Shown here one piece after another: positions 32,603 through 45,210 of a DNA stretch of 64,000 nt. The notes beneath the pieces are model-generated. The model was given only the letters and a program-made list of their open reading frames with translations. It was not told where the DNA came from and did no database searches. The translations under genes and the position numbers were made by a program. Position 1 is the first letter of the stretch. Every line of letters begins with the position of its first letter. Location: contig OX578286.1 of assembly GCA_951217055.1 (NCBI GenBank), positions 15,773,050 through 15,837,049 on the forward strand, given 5' to 3'. Source of the stretch: Gerris lacustris. Taxonomy: Eukaryota; Arthropoda; Insecta; Hemiptera; Gerridae.

Positions 32603-33780
32603 CATTTATACGGTTTACGTTAACTCGCTTTTCCGGGGTAATACAATTCAAGTAATGACGGGGGGGGGGGGGGGGAGTAGAGATAATCTTTAAAACTTTC
32701 AGTTTATTTTTAATTCAATAAAGGTGTAGTCTATTATGTTTGTTTTTAAAAAATAATTAATCTTTTTTAATAGTTAGATAATTATGTTTTAAATTTGACT
32801 GTTTGTCTGAGTGAATAAACTTCCAAACCCGTTGTCTTTACGAAGACAGGCTTTGTTTGAAGAAACTAATGTTGTCTTTATACCCATGACGCAATGGTGT
32901 TTCATCACCTCCCAGAATATAATACATGAGAAAACAGACAGACTGACAGTGTATAATTACTTGTGCAAATATATGTTTTAGTGACAATGAAGATAGGAAA
33001 GGCGCCCCATTGTTAATTTACTGCCTTAAAGAGATTTACTTCAAAAACTTTTTGTCTTTATATTTAACTCTTGATGATTTCTATTAAATTCCCTCTATTA
33101 GACAATACAGTCTGATGTCATCTTTGAAATAGAGAAAATACAATAAGCGAATGTATTGTATATGTAAAAGGTGTGATATGAATATAAATCCTAAACCTTT
33201 GGAAGTATAAATATATTTTTATTTAATGATTCACAGCAACATATATAATGAAGTTAGTGTGCGTTGAAAAAGGAAGAAAGTATGTCGTGAGACAGTTAAA
33301 TGCGGGGTTTGTATGCGCTTTAATTCTCACGCAGTGTCAAACTGTCAGATTTAAGTGACATTTTTAAGTACTCTTATAAGCATAAGCAAACTTTACTTAA
33401 CAACTTAAAATATTATCTATGACAAAAATGTCTCTTAGGTTGTGAAACATGTTTCACCTCTTTGGGATTTCCAGTTCACCAGATTTGTTGGTGATTATAC
33501 CTATACCCATGTAATCATAACCCTATGATTAAATTGATAATTTAATTACAAGAGGTAGGATCAAAACTCGGTAGATGACTAAATGTGTTTTGATTTTATC
33601 GTATGTGAAATAATCCAGCGGATAGATCAAAATCTTTAAAACGCTCAGCAAGATGATACAATTTTTTTTTTTGGTTGATTTATCATAAAATAATTTATAA
33701 AATGGAATATAATAAGTAAATTGTTTAAATTTTATTTATTTCAACACGATATGGATTTGAAAGTATGTCGCAAGCCGGTA
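32603..33780. other. Unassigned AT-rich DNA
   Basis: A G16-17 run at about 32660-32676 and 'tttgtctga...' fragments; no gene. 32820-33180 has slightly more complex sequence without coding signal. Confidence 0.45.
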
Positions 33781-33782
33781 TA

Positions 33783-34148
33783 TACACATGGGAACCTCGT
33801 TCGCCAATCTCGGTTTGGCAAACCAAGTACCAACCAGATGGAATGCCAAGTTCTTCACGAATTTGGCTAGTTAAAGTCCACACAAAGACTAAATTGGTTC
33901 TTGCGAACCGAAATCGGCAAACCAGGTTCCCATGACAATAGCCCGCTTTATCTAACATGGGAACTTGGTTCGTAACTCAGAACTTCGAGGAACCAGGTTC
34001 TCTTGTAAATACCCCACTTAATTTAACTTAGGAACTTGGTTCGTAACTTAGAACTTCGAGGAACCAGGTTCTCTTGTAAATACCCCACTTAATTTAACTT
34101 AGGAACTTGGTTCGTAACTCAGAACTTCGAGGAACAAGGTTCTCTTGT
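33783..34148. repeat. Inverted-repeat element followed by a 71-bp tandem repeat
   Basis: 'catgggaacctcgttcgcca' plus 'tctcggtttggcaaacc' (33787-33830) pairs imperfectly with 'gcgaaccgaaatcggcaaac' plus 'caggttcccatg' (33903-33935). From 33957 follow 2.7 units of a 71-bp repeat containing 'gaacttggttcgtaactcag' and 'gaaccaggttctcttgtaaa', whose GAACTTGGTTCG / GAACCAGGTTC motifs resemble the inverted-repeat ends. The tandem therefore probably grew from the element's terminus. Confidence 0.65.
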
Positions 34149-34459
34149 ATACAGGGGGCATTATTACTTTTGGGGTACAATTAATAATGAGCCAATCATT
34201 TCAAACGTCAACTTAAATAATATTTTGAATAGATTTTTTTTTTTTATCTCCCTTCAGAACATACTTCCAAATTTTACATTGACGTTTCTTTCATCAACTC
34301 AGCAGAAAATCAAAGTGTCCACAGTTTACCTCAAACCTCAATACGCAAAACATGTAACATGTGACCATTATTGAGACGCCACATAATAAAGAGTCTAAGA
34401 AATTATATTGAGGTAAACGGGGGAGGGGGACACTTTTAAACCTGTTTAAGTAAATTTAA
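34149..34459. other. Unassigned DNA
   Basis: Nothing recognised. Confidence 0.45.
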
Positions 34460-34778
34460 AAAATTGTCTCCCAATTAATATGTCACATAGCTTTCTCAAG
34501 TCCTAATTCGTATACTTTAATGAATTTTATGCTTTTACAAATTATTTTTTTCAAATTTATTTAATTTTCCCCCGTTTATTAAACCTGTCAAATTGTTTTG
34601 ATTTTGATTCCGACCTTACCGAAGGTAGCGGAAGCTATGTGATCGATTCTGAAGAACAAAAACTTTTCATGTCTCCAATTACTAAAATTCCAAGACAATA
34701 ATCCGTTTCAGATAACAGGGAACATTTTTAGTTCTGTGCCTGTCTGTCGGTAGTTTTACTTTCAAAAACGAATATATC
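34460..34778 (+). repeat. Family A copy, partial
   Basis: 'aatatgtcacatagctttct' through 'ccgaccttaccgaaggtagc', 'ggaagctatgtgatcgattc' and a GCCTGTCTGTCGG stretch, ending within the family. Confidence 0.75.
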
Positions 34779-36112
34779 GCAAACGGCCTAGGATATCGAT
34801 ATTGACCAAGAATAATTTTTTTTACGTGAAAGAAATGAATTTTATAGTTTGAAGTTAAACAAATTCCCAGTTTACAGGGTAAAAAAAATATGTAGGATTT
34901 AATTCATCACAAAGTACATAGCAAGCGCCCTCCAGGAACTAGGTTCAAACTAGTACCGAATTCGGAATTCTCACCATTGAAAACTGAACTATGTGCTTCA
35001 ATTTTAAATTTCATTTCTTCAACTGTTTTAAAAGTATTGAAATTTTCCAAAAATTAAGTTTCACTTTTAACACCCTGTATCTTTTTAATGACATACATTT
35101 GTCAACATATCTATTGACATAATCTTCATATTTTTATCAATAGTATAGCCTCTTGCTCTATGGCTGACCTGATAAGTTATGAGACACCCTGTGTGTAGTG
35201 TTTATGTATATGTATATAAACATACATAATAATTAGAGAAATTGAGAAAGTAATAAAAAACACGATCTTAGTATATTTGAAAAAGATCTATGCGGATTAT
35301 CTTATTTCTCTTTTTAGCTTACATCTGCTTAAAACAAGTTATAATTTAAACCTACGGCAAAGAACTCAGAAATTACAAGAAATAAAATAACAAGCCAACG
35401 CATTTTTTTTTTCCATTAAGTCTGGCGCCAGTCAGACTTACAAATTTACTTACAAGACAAAATTTAACAAACTCATGAGAATATGTTCATATAGGGCATT
35501 GCCTTCAGGCAACAGATTTACAATCAAACGTAAACAGTATTAAAAAACACATCGTGAGAAAATGTCAATAAATTGATGATACAAACAAATTGTCTTTAAT
35601 AAAACTTAAATTTCGCTTCCCAAACAGTTTCTTTTTTAAAAAAAAGAAACAATTAGATATTAAATTACAAAAAGAGCTCTGTTATATATTTAGAAATGGA
35701 CCCATTCATAAAAAATATTTTTTTTGAATGTATTAATTCATTACTGCTTTTTCAAATGTGACGATTTCAAAGAAATTAAATAATTTTGGCTAAACAATAC
35801 CAAGTCCTAGAACAATACCAAAAGTTGATTTTTTATTTTTTAATTCATTTTCTTTTACGATTCGTAGATTTATTATTTTACATGTTTCATGATTTTTTAA
35901 TTCATTAATTGTTTTGGAAGAGTTGCTTAATGGCAATTTTGGTAAATAGTTTTTACAAGTACAAAATAGACACAATTATTGCAGAAGACAGAAAATATTT
36001 AAATGTCTTAAGGTCAAAAAGTATTAGGTATATTTTAAAAATGGTTATCCTAATAGCTATTGTATAAACGTACTGTCATAAAAACATTTTGTTTTATTTA
36101 GACTTTCTTCCA
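34779..36112. other. Unassigned AT-rich DNA
   Basis: 'cgcaagcgccctccaggaac'-type block near 34922 and 'aacaccctgtatcttttta' at 35079 hint at old transposon pieces. The 61-codon minus frame at 35790-35975 is unrecognised. Confidence 0.4.
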
Positions 36113-36352
36113 TGCGTGTAGTATTAATAAATAGGTAAGTATTGTGATGACATAAAAATTATAATTTTTTAGATTTATAAATCTATTTATATATATTTTG
36201 ATAAATATACACGTTTTAGGGTCTACGCATTCCAAAAAAGTGGTTTTTAAAAAATGTCTGTTTGTCTTCTACATTTGGATTCTAAACTTCTTAACCGATT
36301 TCGATAAAATATTACATTCATTTACAAAAAAATCATACCGCGGAGCAAGAAT
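36113..36352 (-). repeat. Family B fragment, diverged
   Basis: 'gtattgtgatgacataaaaa', 'acgttttagggtctacgc', 'ccaaaaaagtggtttttaaa', 'aatgtctgtttgtctt', 'accgatttcgataaaat', then 'aaatcatacc'. Terminal portion of family B. Confidence 0.65.
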
Positions 36353-38925
36353 TCATTTAATTGTAATTTGACTATAGGTATTACAAGATTTTTATAAGCT
36401 ACTGAAAATCCACTTCAACAATGTATGCTGATGTTTTAATTTGATTTGAATTTTTATAGTAATATGACCAAATGACTGGATATCGTTTATTGTTATTTAT
36501 GCACCTATAGGGAGTAAAGTAAATCATTATTCCCTGAGCGAATAAGTTGGTTCTTGAGGCGAAGCTGAAGGAACCTCGGTCCCTAAATCCCTTAGACCTA
36601 AGAAGGAATTAAACTTTTAAATTATTAGCACTTTTAATATCAGATATAAGAGATTCAATATTAAAAACAAATAAGAATTGCAATTAAACTCAAATAGAAG
36701 GTTATTTAGATGCAGGTTTTAACAATGATAAACAAGGTCGAAAAAGCAGTGTCGCCAACCTGATTTCAACAACATTAGCCATTCATTCTCTACTATTTTT
36801 AAAATAATTAAGTTGGCTTCTTTCTCTCCCTGGTTTTATTTTTTCTCTCTACTTTTTTGAGTTCAGGGAAAAAGGACTGACTATCGTCCCTTTGAACTAA
36901 TCCAAAGTCATATCTTTTTCTCACTACTGGAGATGAATAAACTATGAGCCATTAGATATTAATAAGGTTTTAAGAAAACAACCTCTAACATCCGGAGAAA
37001 GGAACTTCCTCCAGGAAAAAAATGCATAAATGAAAACGTTTTATGTAACTCAAAAGGGTCATGAAAAGAAAACACAAGGGCCTACTTTTGTTCGTACCGC
37101 ATAAAAACATGTGTTGAAAAACATATGAAGGGCCGTAAAGCACCGGACAGAAATCAAAAAATGTTTCCTTCTAACTGTCCTACCAAAAACCACACACATG
37201 TTGTCACCCGAAAAAACAAACAGAGATGTGACATTCATCGTGTCAATGAGCTACAAGCCTGAAAAAATCTGCTTGGACTCAAGAAAGTGGAGCCAGACTT
37301 CCCCCAAAACCCCTCGTATATCACAGATCTTGTCCAAACTAGTCTTAAGGGCTGTATATTTCTCCTTCTTTTTTTTAAACTTTAAAAAAAAATGTAGGGT
37401 GGATATTTCAGTTTCGTGTTGCATCCCTTTAGTTAAAAAAATATAGTGGAGGGTGGTCTCTCTTATCATATAGTGTTAAGTAGATAAGAAATGTCCAAAT
37501 GAATGTAGTGACATCGGACATCTGTGAGCATTGGATTGCGATGGGTGCGGCTGAAAAAGGGTCTAAAAATAGACTTTAGTGCGATAACAAGGGCTTTCCA
37601 AGGGTAGGACAGATGTCTGTGAACCTATCAATATCTGGAGTTGGACAACTTGATGGTTGTTTAAGGGGTTTTATGCGTGGAAGATCCCTTTCAGACGCAC
37701 CCTTAGATACCTCGAAGTTTCTTAAGGGTGGTCTTTTCTTATCAGGATTTTTAAAGGCGGAGTTGATAACAAGGGATGGGAAGTAACATCTGTAAAGGGT
37801 TAGATCGCAGCTTTAGGGTGACAAAGACAGTGGACACCCGTAAACTCTTTGTAAATATGTAAACTCAGATCCTATTTCAATATTCACTTACCTGGTGAAG
37901 TTTGGATACAATAATCTTTTTGAAAAGGTAGTGTTATCACTTCCATTTAGAGGATAGTGATAAGGATTTTGAATTCTTTTATACCTGACTTTAGAAAAGA
38001 GTAAAAACATTTTTGACCTAGTTGATTGAAAATATAATAAAGACACAAAAAGAACAAGAAAAATATTAACCTAAGGTCATGAGAGATTTTTGAATTGGTC
38101 AGGTATTATTAGCATATTTGTTTACTTCTACTTTCAATATTTTATTTAATACCAATAAAGGAGAATAAACTTTGCGACAATACAATAGTTATTTATGTAA
38201 CTAGGCAGGTAATTATAAGGTAATTTACCTAATTGACTGCCAAGGCAGGCAATGAATTGTTTCTATAGCTGCCTTGTTGAATATAATATTTTATCCACGA
38301 GCGGGCGAAAAATGAAACTGCTAAAATACCATCTTTAATTATTAACCATGTTATATTAATAAGATAATAACATAGTGCCTAAATTAATTGTTTACCTATT
38401 AAAAAATAATCAAATAAGAAGCTTTGGTATAATAACATTAAGTGAAAACTGAATCTATGACAACAATGAATCAACAACAGTGTACAAAACACTTATATAT
38501 AACCAACAAATCTTCTGAATGAATAATGTAAATTACTAAAACTATTGAAGATATCTTGCAAATGTTTTAATAAATTAAGAAAAGAAATAATAAGGATAAA
38601 TCAAGAAAAGCAGCTGGTATAATCAAGAATGACTTCAATAACAATATGCATGTTTGCATGAAGCTGCAGTTAGCCAATTACTCCGCTTTTATTTTTTTTA
38701 ATTAAAGATCTACAAATCATTGATAACTTATTAAACAGTATTAACAAATTATTTTATAAATAAATTTATTAAAGATTATTTATTAAACTGTAATACATAA
38801 TAATATAAACTATTATTGTTGCTCCTAGGCATTTTAATATTGATTTTACTATCTAGGCAGTAAAATTAGATTTTGCAGCCCGAAATCAGTTCAATAATCC
38901 CTCCTTTTGCTGCCACAAGTAGTTT
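36353..38925. other. Unassigned DNA, no gene recognised
   Basis: 36530-36610 has a small hairpin-rich segment ('gttggttcttgaggcgaagc'). 37130-37470 is less AT-rich and holds an 82-codon plus frame (37198-37446) of unknown nature with a poly-F/K stretch, probably not coding. 'gggtggtct...cttatca' at 37449 and 37727, and 'gataacaaggg' at 37581 and 37766, suggest diverged duplication. 38030-38925 is very AT-rich. Confidence 0.4.
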
Positions 38926-38928
38926 TAA

Positions 38929-39201
38929 TCACATAGTTTTATTACTGAGTAAATAAAATAAACACCATATCAAAGGATTAATCAGTTTATAGTCCGACCA
39001 CAAGAATAAATACAATTACATATACAATTGAATATATACAATCATTGGCTGATTATTTTACACTGCTTATGTTGTCGTTACTAAGTTATTACTAAAGTCG
39101 AAACCAATATTGCATAATTGATATTCTTGTGGTCATACAATAAACTTATTAATCCTTAGATGTGTGTTTATTAATTTACTTATTAGTAATAAAACCATGA
39201 T
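38929..39201. mobile_element. Foldback element with about 95-bp arms
   Basis: 'acatagttttattactgagt' (38931) through 'cgaccacaagaataaat' pairs with 'atattcttgtggtcataca' through 'tagtaataaaaccatg' (39199). Small indels interrupt the arms. No target duplication identified by eye and no coding sequence. Confidence 0.7.
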
Positions 39202-39618
39202 ATTAACAAAATACCACAAAAATCTAAAACGGAGATTTAACCGAGGTAGATCTCTGTCAAAACTACTAATGAGTTATAATCTTATTACAATTACAAGTAT
39301 TTAAGTCAGAGGCATCAAATAAAAACCAGGTACTTTTATAATTATACATTCTAGACTCAAACTACAACGACAGATTATTTAATAGAAGAAAGATCGTTTT
39401 TGAAAGGGTATCAATCGAATAGGAAAGCCGTCATCAAGTCTAGTGCCCAAGTTGGTTGAACGACAGGTACAAGATAGTCGGCATTTCTTACAAGAACCTC
39501 TGTCATGAGCCAGAAGATGGAAGTAAAGCTCTTTTAATTTAACCTGCCATGGCACTGTTAAGATACGTTCAAATTTTTATCTTGGCCTGGTGTTAGGCTC
39601 CAGAACTGTTCCATTCTA
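39202..39618. other. Unassigned DNA
   Basis: Nothing recognised. Confidence 0.45.
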
Positions 39619-39619
39619 A

Positions 39620-39840
39620 TTTTTACTTTCTCCTGTAAAGAGAAAGTATTGTAATGGCGTGAAAATTCAATTTTGAGATTTTGATGGATTTGCACGTTTT
39701 GAGGTCCCCTAAGCCCAAAAAAAGTGTTTTTTAAAAAATGTCTGTCTGACTGTCGTCTGTCGTCTGTGCAGATGCCTAGAGCCAAAAGTACTGGGCCGAT
39801 TTTGACGAAATGAGTACCGTATATCACGTTGGCAGGATCA
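39620..39840 (-). repeat. Family B fragment
   Basis: 'tgtaaagagaaagtattgta', 'attttgagattttgatgg', 'gcacgttttgaggtccccta', 'gtctgactgtcgtctgtcg', 'gtactgggccgattttgacg'. Terminal about 200 bp. The 140-codon minus frame at 39558-39980 passes through it and is not a gene. Confidence 0.8.
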
Positions 39841-40885
39841 CAGAGACCGTTGCTGACGGCTATCCCTTTAAAGTTAATTTTGTCCTTTTCGAATATAGAC
39901 ATAATTACAAACGTCTTTAAATCGTATTCATAAATAATAATTAGATCATATAATATGAAATTGACATGAAATAAAAACATTTAGTAAAATGTCATCTTAT
40001 TTAATATTAAGGGTGTAAAAATCCGCAGAATGTTTTCTTCCCAAAAAAAAAAAAAAAAAAATCTTATAAAATTATAAGAGGTGATGCTGAAAAGCTAACC
40101 GATTTTGCTTACCTGATGTAATTAGCTAATGGACAAAAGGGCTATACATTGTTAAGAGCAAAAGGAAGAGACATAAGAAGGAAATAGAATTCGTGATAAA
40201 AGTATATAAAGTTCTCAAGTTGGTGGGGGTGAGATGGAAGGACTGGTAGACGTGTAATGGGAATGAAGACATGGTACCCGTGAGAAACATGCATCCCGAC
40301 CCAAGGATTCAACAACAAGACTCTCGGTCCATGAATAAAACAAAGTAATGCCAGTGATTGGCCCATTGTCTTTCAGCAGAGGATGAGGTACCTGCTTAGC
40401 CACTCCAACTCTTTGTCATTCATGAAATGAAATCCTTATTCTCTATTCAATTGATCGTTCAATAAAAAAAAAGACCAGAGAAAAATAACGAAGTATGAAC
40501 AAGTTCATGGGAAAACGACTTACAAAATTCTACCCGCACCTGTTTGCATTTAAAGAGAGTTCTCGTTTGATCCAAAAGGCGCAGCAACAACTTGTATTGT
40601 CTTTAAGTTCAGTGTTTAACTGTCGTGTAAGTCTTTGATTAAGGACATGACTTAACTTAAACCCTTCAGGATCTCAATAAAAACATAATGGTATTACTGC
40701 TTCTGAAGATATTATAATGCTGCACTACGACCGCAATTTGCAGTGAAATGTTTTAGAAGTAACATTACTTTTACAAAGAATAATATTACACATTAAAAAA
40801 TAGAAACAGGCTTTTATAAAACATGGGCTAAGAAGGAGAAAATATTTGTTTTTAACAGTTACAGTATCACAAGGGATCACTGTAA
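39841..40885. other. Unassigned DNA
   Basis: Overlapping minus frames at 40142-40403 (62-74 codons) are unrecognised. An A18 run lies at about 40044-40061. Confidence 0.4.
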
Positions 40886-40886
40886 G

Positions 40887-41010
40887 CCAGCGCATGGGTA
40901 TGTCAGCGCATGGATCCGAATGTCAGCGCATGAATCCATATGTCAGCGCATGAATCCGTATGTCAGCGCATGGATCAATATGTCAGCGATTGGATCCATT
41001 GCCAGCGCAG
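40887..41010. repeat. 20-bp tandem repeat, six units
   Basis: Units read 'atgtcagcgcatgaatccgt' with small changes; bounded by 'gtaagccagcgcatggg' and 'ccattgccagcgcag'. Confidence 0.92.
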
Positions 41011-41448
41011 ATAAAAGAAGCCTAATTTGTTAGAATTCGGATTTAGAGCATTCACATTTAATATTTTAGAGAAGTAAGTCTTAGCATCGAGTAAAAGATG
41101 TAGACTTAATGCATTAATTCTTCAGGGTTTATTTGAGAAGGTGGCATGTTTTTCTGGTATTTCCCAGCGTAAAATAGCAGAGATAAGGCTTCTTTGATTC
41201 TTCGACTGCAAGAATGTCCTGGGTTTCCATCTATATATGGATTAATTCAGCACCACGGTTCATTTTATTTAGATTTTGAGTTGAATTTGATAAAACGGAA
41301 AGATTATTGGTTCGAGGTATTTCACGATATTGTATAGACACACCTGTTGGCTCTGGATATAGCTTTATAGATGGTGATAGTGGATATCGAATCGACGAAC
41401 TCTGTGTAGGCGAACACCTCTTCACTTATATAAATCAGTTTTACCTTT
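41011..41448. other. Unassigned DNA
   Basis: No gene recognised; short frames of 63-80 codons overlap on both strands and extend into the following minisatellite. Confidence 0.4.
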
Positions 41449-41449
41449 T

Positions 41450-41634
41450 TCCAGAACCAGTAAGCATCAGTCAGATTGCCAATTACCTTGTTTCCAGAAC
41501 CAGTAAGCATCAATCAAATTGCCAATCGCCTTGTTTCCAGAACCAGTAAGCATCAATCAAATTGCCAATCGCCTTGTTTCCAGAACCAGTAAGCATCAAT
41601 CAAATAGCCAATTGCCTTGTTTCCAGAACCAGTA
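41450..41634. repeat. 43-bp tandem repeat, 4.3 units
   Basis: Units start 'ccagaaccagtaagcatcaa' and continue 'tcaaattgccaatcgccttg', 'ttt'. Because 43 is not a multiple of 3, the repeat is read in all frames and generates several spurious 60-86-codon frames. Confidence 0.93.
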
Positions 41635-42415
41635 CCGATGTAAATTTGCAGCTTCTCTTGGCCATATCACATATCATCCACACAAGGAATCTTACTTCGA
41701 CCTTAAAAATTGACGTCTATCAGCGGTTGGAGGAAGTCACCTCTAGTTCTTCTTTCCGCCACCACTTGGACGCTGTTCGCTACTTTCACTCTGTACTCTT
41801 GTTTCCATGTATTTCAAAATAAACTTTTTAAAATAAATGTTTGGAGTCTGGAGGAAGGTTATATGTCTGGTTATGTCTTCGGTCGAGTCGAGTCGCCTGC
41901 CGTGTACATTATATATATATATATATATGAATGGTTAATTAGTGCCCACAATGTATTTGTTTACACACAGGGTTTATTAGATGGAAAAAAAAGTTATGAA
42001 TTGAAAGATCTGGCGGGAGTTGGTCGAGTTCATTCATAAGAGTAAGATAATTATGAATGAGTAAGCCCCTAGAATGACTATACTACAAAAGGAGGTAAAT
42101 TGAATCTAATGATGGGAATTAGTCCAGTTCCCACTATAGAACACAAAAGCGAAGCGGGATAATGGCCAGAATTAAACTACAACCTCTCGCCATTTTACAA
42201 TAAGCTTTAAAAACAAATAAAAAAGAAGAATATCACACATTCACAAAAGAGAGGAAAAAAACACGACCCTACTTGAAATAAAGCCGGCGCCAGGTTGTAA
42301 AACACATGCTCGAGGCAAAATAATTTTGCAGGCTCCTCGTATTTCGAAAAGGAAAGAGAACTTCTCCAGGTATTGTTAAATGTCGATATATTTCTTAACA
42401 TAATTATATCTAAAT
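41635..42415. other. Unassigned DNA
   Basis: Includes an (AT)9-10 tract at about 41910-41928. The 109-codon plus frame (41710-42039) runs through it and is unrecognised. Confidence 0.4.
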
Positions 42416-43055
42416 AATTTCAAGATAAAAAGAACTTTTTATATACTACGTATTTAAATTTTCTGTTCAACCGTATATAATGTTGATAATATAATTGTTA
42501 TTGTTACATAATATATAATGTTAGTGAAAAAAAAATAGTTCCCAATTTATTTACTTCACATAAATGACAGCCATCTAGAGAGCTGATCTTAAACCTATAA
42601 AAGGACAAATCTTTGTACAACGGATCTCCCCAACACCAAATCTAAACCGTGCCATCGTTATATTTGAAATAATATAAATAATATATTAAATAATATTAGA
42701 CTATTCCTGTTTTGCTGTCATTCAATGTTTATCTCTTATTTATAAAAATCACAAATTTGAAACACGTCAAAATGAAGATTGTAAATATGGGACATGTCAA
42801 AACAAATAAAATAACTTGCGGATTTTTTCCGAACTAACTTTCCATACAGCAAAATTTGCTGAAAATCAATTAAATTCTGCTGAAAGATGGCTAAAAGTAT
42901 TAAAATAATGCATTGTCATCGTGTTCTGAGCTATTCTAAAAGTTTCAAATGACTAGCTATTCGGGAAGTTAGTTAAAAATCGATTGCAAGATTTGCACTG
43001 GACAAACAAACAAACAAACAAGAAAGCAAGCTAATAAAAACGTAGTAAAATAGTC
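42416..43055 (+). repeat. Family E copy with internal insertion
   Basis: Starts 'caagataaaaagaacttttt' and ends 'taataaaaacgtagtaaaat'. Compared with the copy at 18583-18932, about 280 bp (42466-42745) are inserted after 'ttaaattttctgt'. The tail holds four CAAA-type units. Confidence 0.75.
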
Positions 43056-43470
43056 TGCTACATACTGTGGACTGTAGCACGTAGATCCTCACACATGGGA
43101 GGAACCTTGAGAACAAATGTTGGTCCCATATAAGTTTCAACCTTATAATGCTCCCATTTGTTTCTCTTTCGCACATACGCACAAACATACATTTATTTAC
43201 ACCTATATCTTCAAAAGCATTCATCTAATCTTTATGAAATTTGGAAGGTTTGTCAAAAGTAGCCTGAAGATAGATCAATTGATACTTTAATTAATGTAAA
43301 AATTCAAAAATATTTTGACCGTTTAAAATATTTTTTAAAACAATTTGGAGTGAAAATTAAATAAATTTGAGAATAATGGGCTGTAAAAAGCATTAACTAA
43401 TTAAAGTATATTAAATAGGACACAATGAACTTTGTGCTACACTAATTGTCAGAGTATTTTTCGATAACTC
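43056..43470 (+). repeat. Family A copy, partial
   Basis: 'aatgttggtcccatataagt', 'ttcaaccttataatgctccc', 'cacaaacatacatttattta', 'acctatatcttcaaaagca' and 'tgctacactaattgtcagag'. Left end missing. Confidence 0.75.
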
Positions 43471-43765
43471 AAGAATAGGTCCGAAAAAACACATCACCTA
43501 CAGCATCTTTTTGAATGCTTTTTAAATGCAGTATCCCCCTTTAAGTATTGATACAGAACACTCTGTATATAATACATATATAATAATAATTGAGACGCTG
43601 GTATAGAAACTCAATTTAAGGCGAGAATGGGTTAAAACAACACATTCAATACCAACTTTTTTGGGTGCCTTGTAGGTGCAGTATCCAGTATCACCTCCTA
43701 AAGTATTGATATCTAAGTGCAGAACACTCTATATATAATACATATTAATAATTGATACCTTTCTG
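43471..43765. repeat. Diverged tandem duplication of about 150 bp
   Basis: 'gcagtatccccctttaagta', 'acagaacactctgtatataa' (43530-43570) recur as 'gcagtatccagtatcacc', 'gcagaacactctatatataa' (43677-43740). Confidence 0.6.
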
Positions 43766-44417
43766 AAAATAAACCAAGTTATTCTCAAAATGAAACAATA
43801 AAATCACATCTTTCATACAAGCATGATAATAAATATGTTTACTTCCTAATCAATTCCCACGTTAAAAGCAGTTAAAAGCATATGTTTAGATGTTCTATGT
43901 ATCCATATGTACATTGTTTCCTAGACTGAATGATAGAAGTTAACACCCTTCCTTCCACTGGGTACATATGCCCTCACAGCAGCTGCGATATTAGTTTGCT
44001 CGCGATGGTGGTAACTGTTAACCTCCCTTTAGTCTCATGTGAACCCTGATGTTGGCGTTTAATTCAATGGAGCCGTCAATTTAGTGTTAAGACCGTTTAA
44101 AAAGCGAAATAAACAATGATCGATCAACATGAAAATTGCATCTGTTGTAGAAGTCAATTGACTCTATTTTTTATATTAATGTCATTTTAATTAATAAGAT
44201 GAAAGAAGTGTTCCACAAACTTTAATGATTATAAATTAGAAGACTTGATTTTAAGTAATTTATGGCATTTTTGATAAAAAATTATAGCTGATTAGAACAC
44301 CCTGTTTTTGTTGGATGATTAGTACTATCTGAAGAAGCTAAATTATTTATTCAAAGGTTTAAATGCAACTCATTGGGTCTAGAGTATCGTCATGACAAAG
44401 TTGGCAGGAAAGGTTGT
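43766..44417. other. Unassigned DNA
   Basis: Nothing recognised. 'gaacaccctgtttttgttgg' at 44296 may be an old mariner terminus. Confidence 0.4.
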
Positions 44418-44425
44418 CCCTAGGA

Positions 44426-45202
44426 CAAGGGATCCCAACTTTTTTGGGTTATGGGCCGGATTTAGATAGGATGGTTTAAGGAAGGCCGTCACCAACGTTT
44501 TAATTAAACCATATAGCCTAGTAATATAATGATTTATGACCGAAACTTGGTACGACCTAGTTCTAATAAAAAAGAGTCTAGCAAAATACATACAGCAGTT
44601 AGGATTATTGGAATTGCTTGGTGCTCAAAATGTCTTCCCACTTATGTTCAAATTTAGATGTACCAATCATTAGTAAGGATTTTAAGTGTTCATTAATCAG
44701 AGAAGCTCAAATTTTTGACTCCACACAGTACTTGGAACATGCCTTGCTAACAAAGATAAGTAGAGCCAAAAATGGAAAGCGCATTTTAAAATCACCGTTT
44801 TTGTCGAATTTCTGGAAATTTTTCTGGTAGTTTTCATTGGGTATGATGTCAATAATTTCTAGTAGTAGGCGTGATTCACAGCATCAATATCACTTCAAAA
44901 TAAACTGATCCTATCACTTTCAAGATCAAAAACTTAAAATCTTTTAAAAACAGCTGGCTCAATTGAATGACTTCCCTTACTATGTCCAGTACTTTACGTT
45001 GAATGGGCTCCAGCCAGTTCCTCGGTGAACTTTTATTTAAACTTCACTGGTAACTCCTCTAATAAACAATAGCATTTGAATAGTATTAGAAATATCTGTG
45101 AATCCATCCAAAGTAATAGTAAAATACCTCAAATTTTACATTGTTTAAGTATATTTAATGAATTCTTTTGCATCACGGTGGGCCAAAGCTTAAAGACCTC
45201 TG
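44426..45202. mobile_element. hAT-type transposon remnant, 777 bp
   Basis: Left end CAAGGGATCCCAACTTTTTT with downstream 'ggttatgggccgga'; right end, reverse-complemented, CAGAGGTCTTTAAGCTTTGG with 'cccaccgtgatgc'. Flanks CCCTAGGA (44418-44425) and ACCTAGGA (45203-45210) match at 7 of 8 bases. The 70-codon frames at 44379-44830 do not show a recognisable hAT domain, so only the termini and duplication support the call. Confidence 0.7.
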
Positions 45203-45210
45203 ACCTAGGA

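Noticed and set aside
39558..39980. 140-codon minus-strand frame
   Set aside because: Runs through a family B fragment; other family B copies are full of stops.
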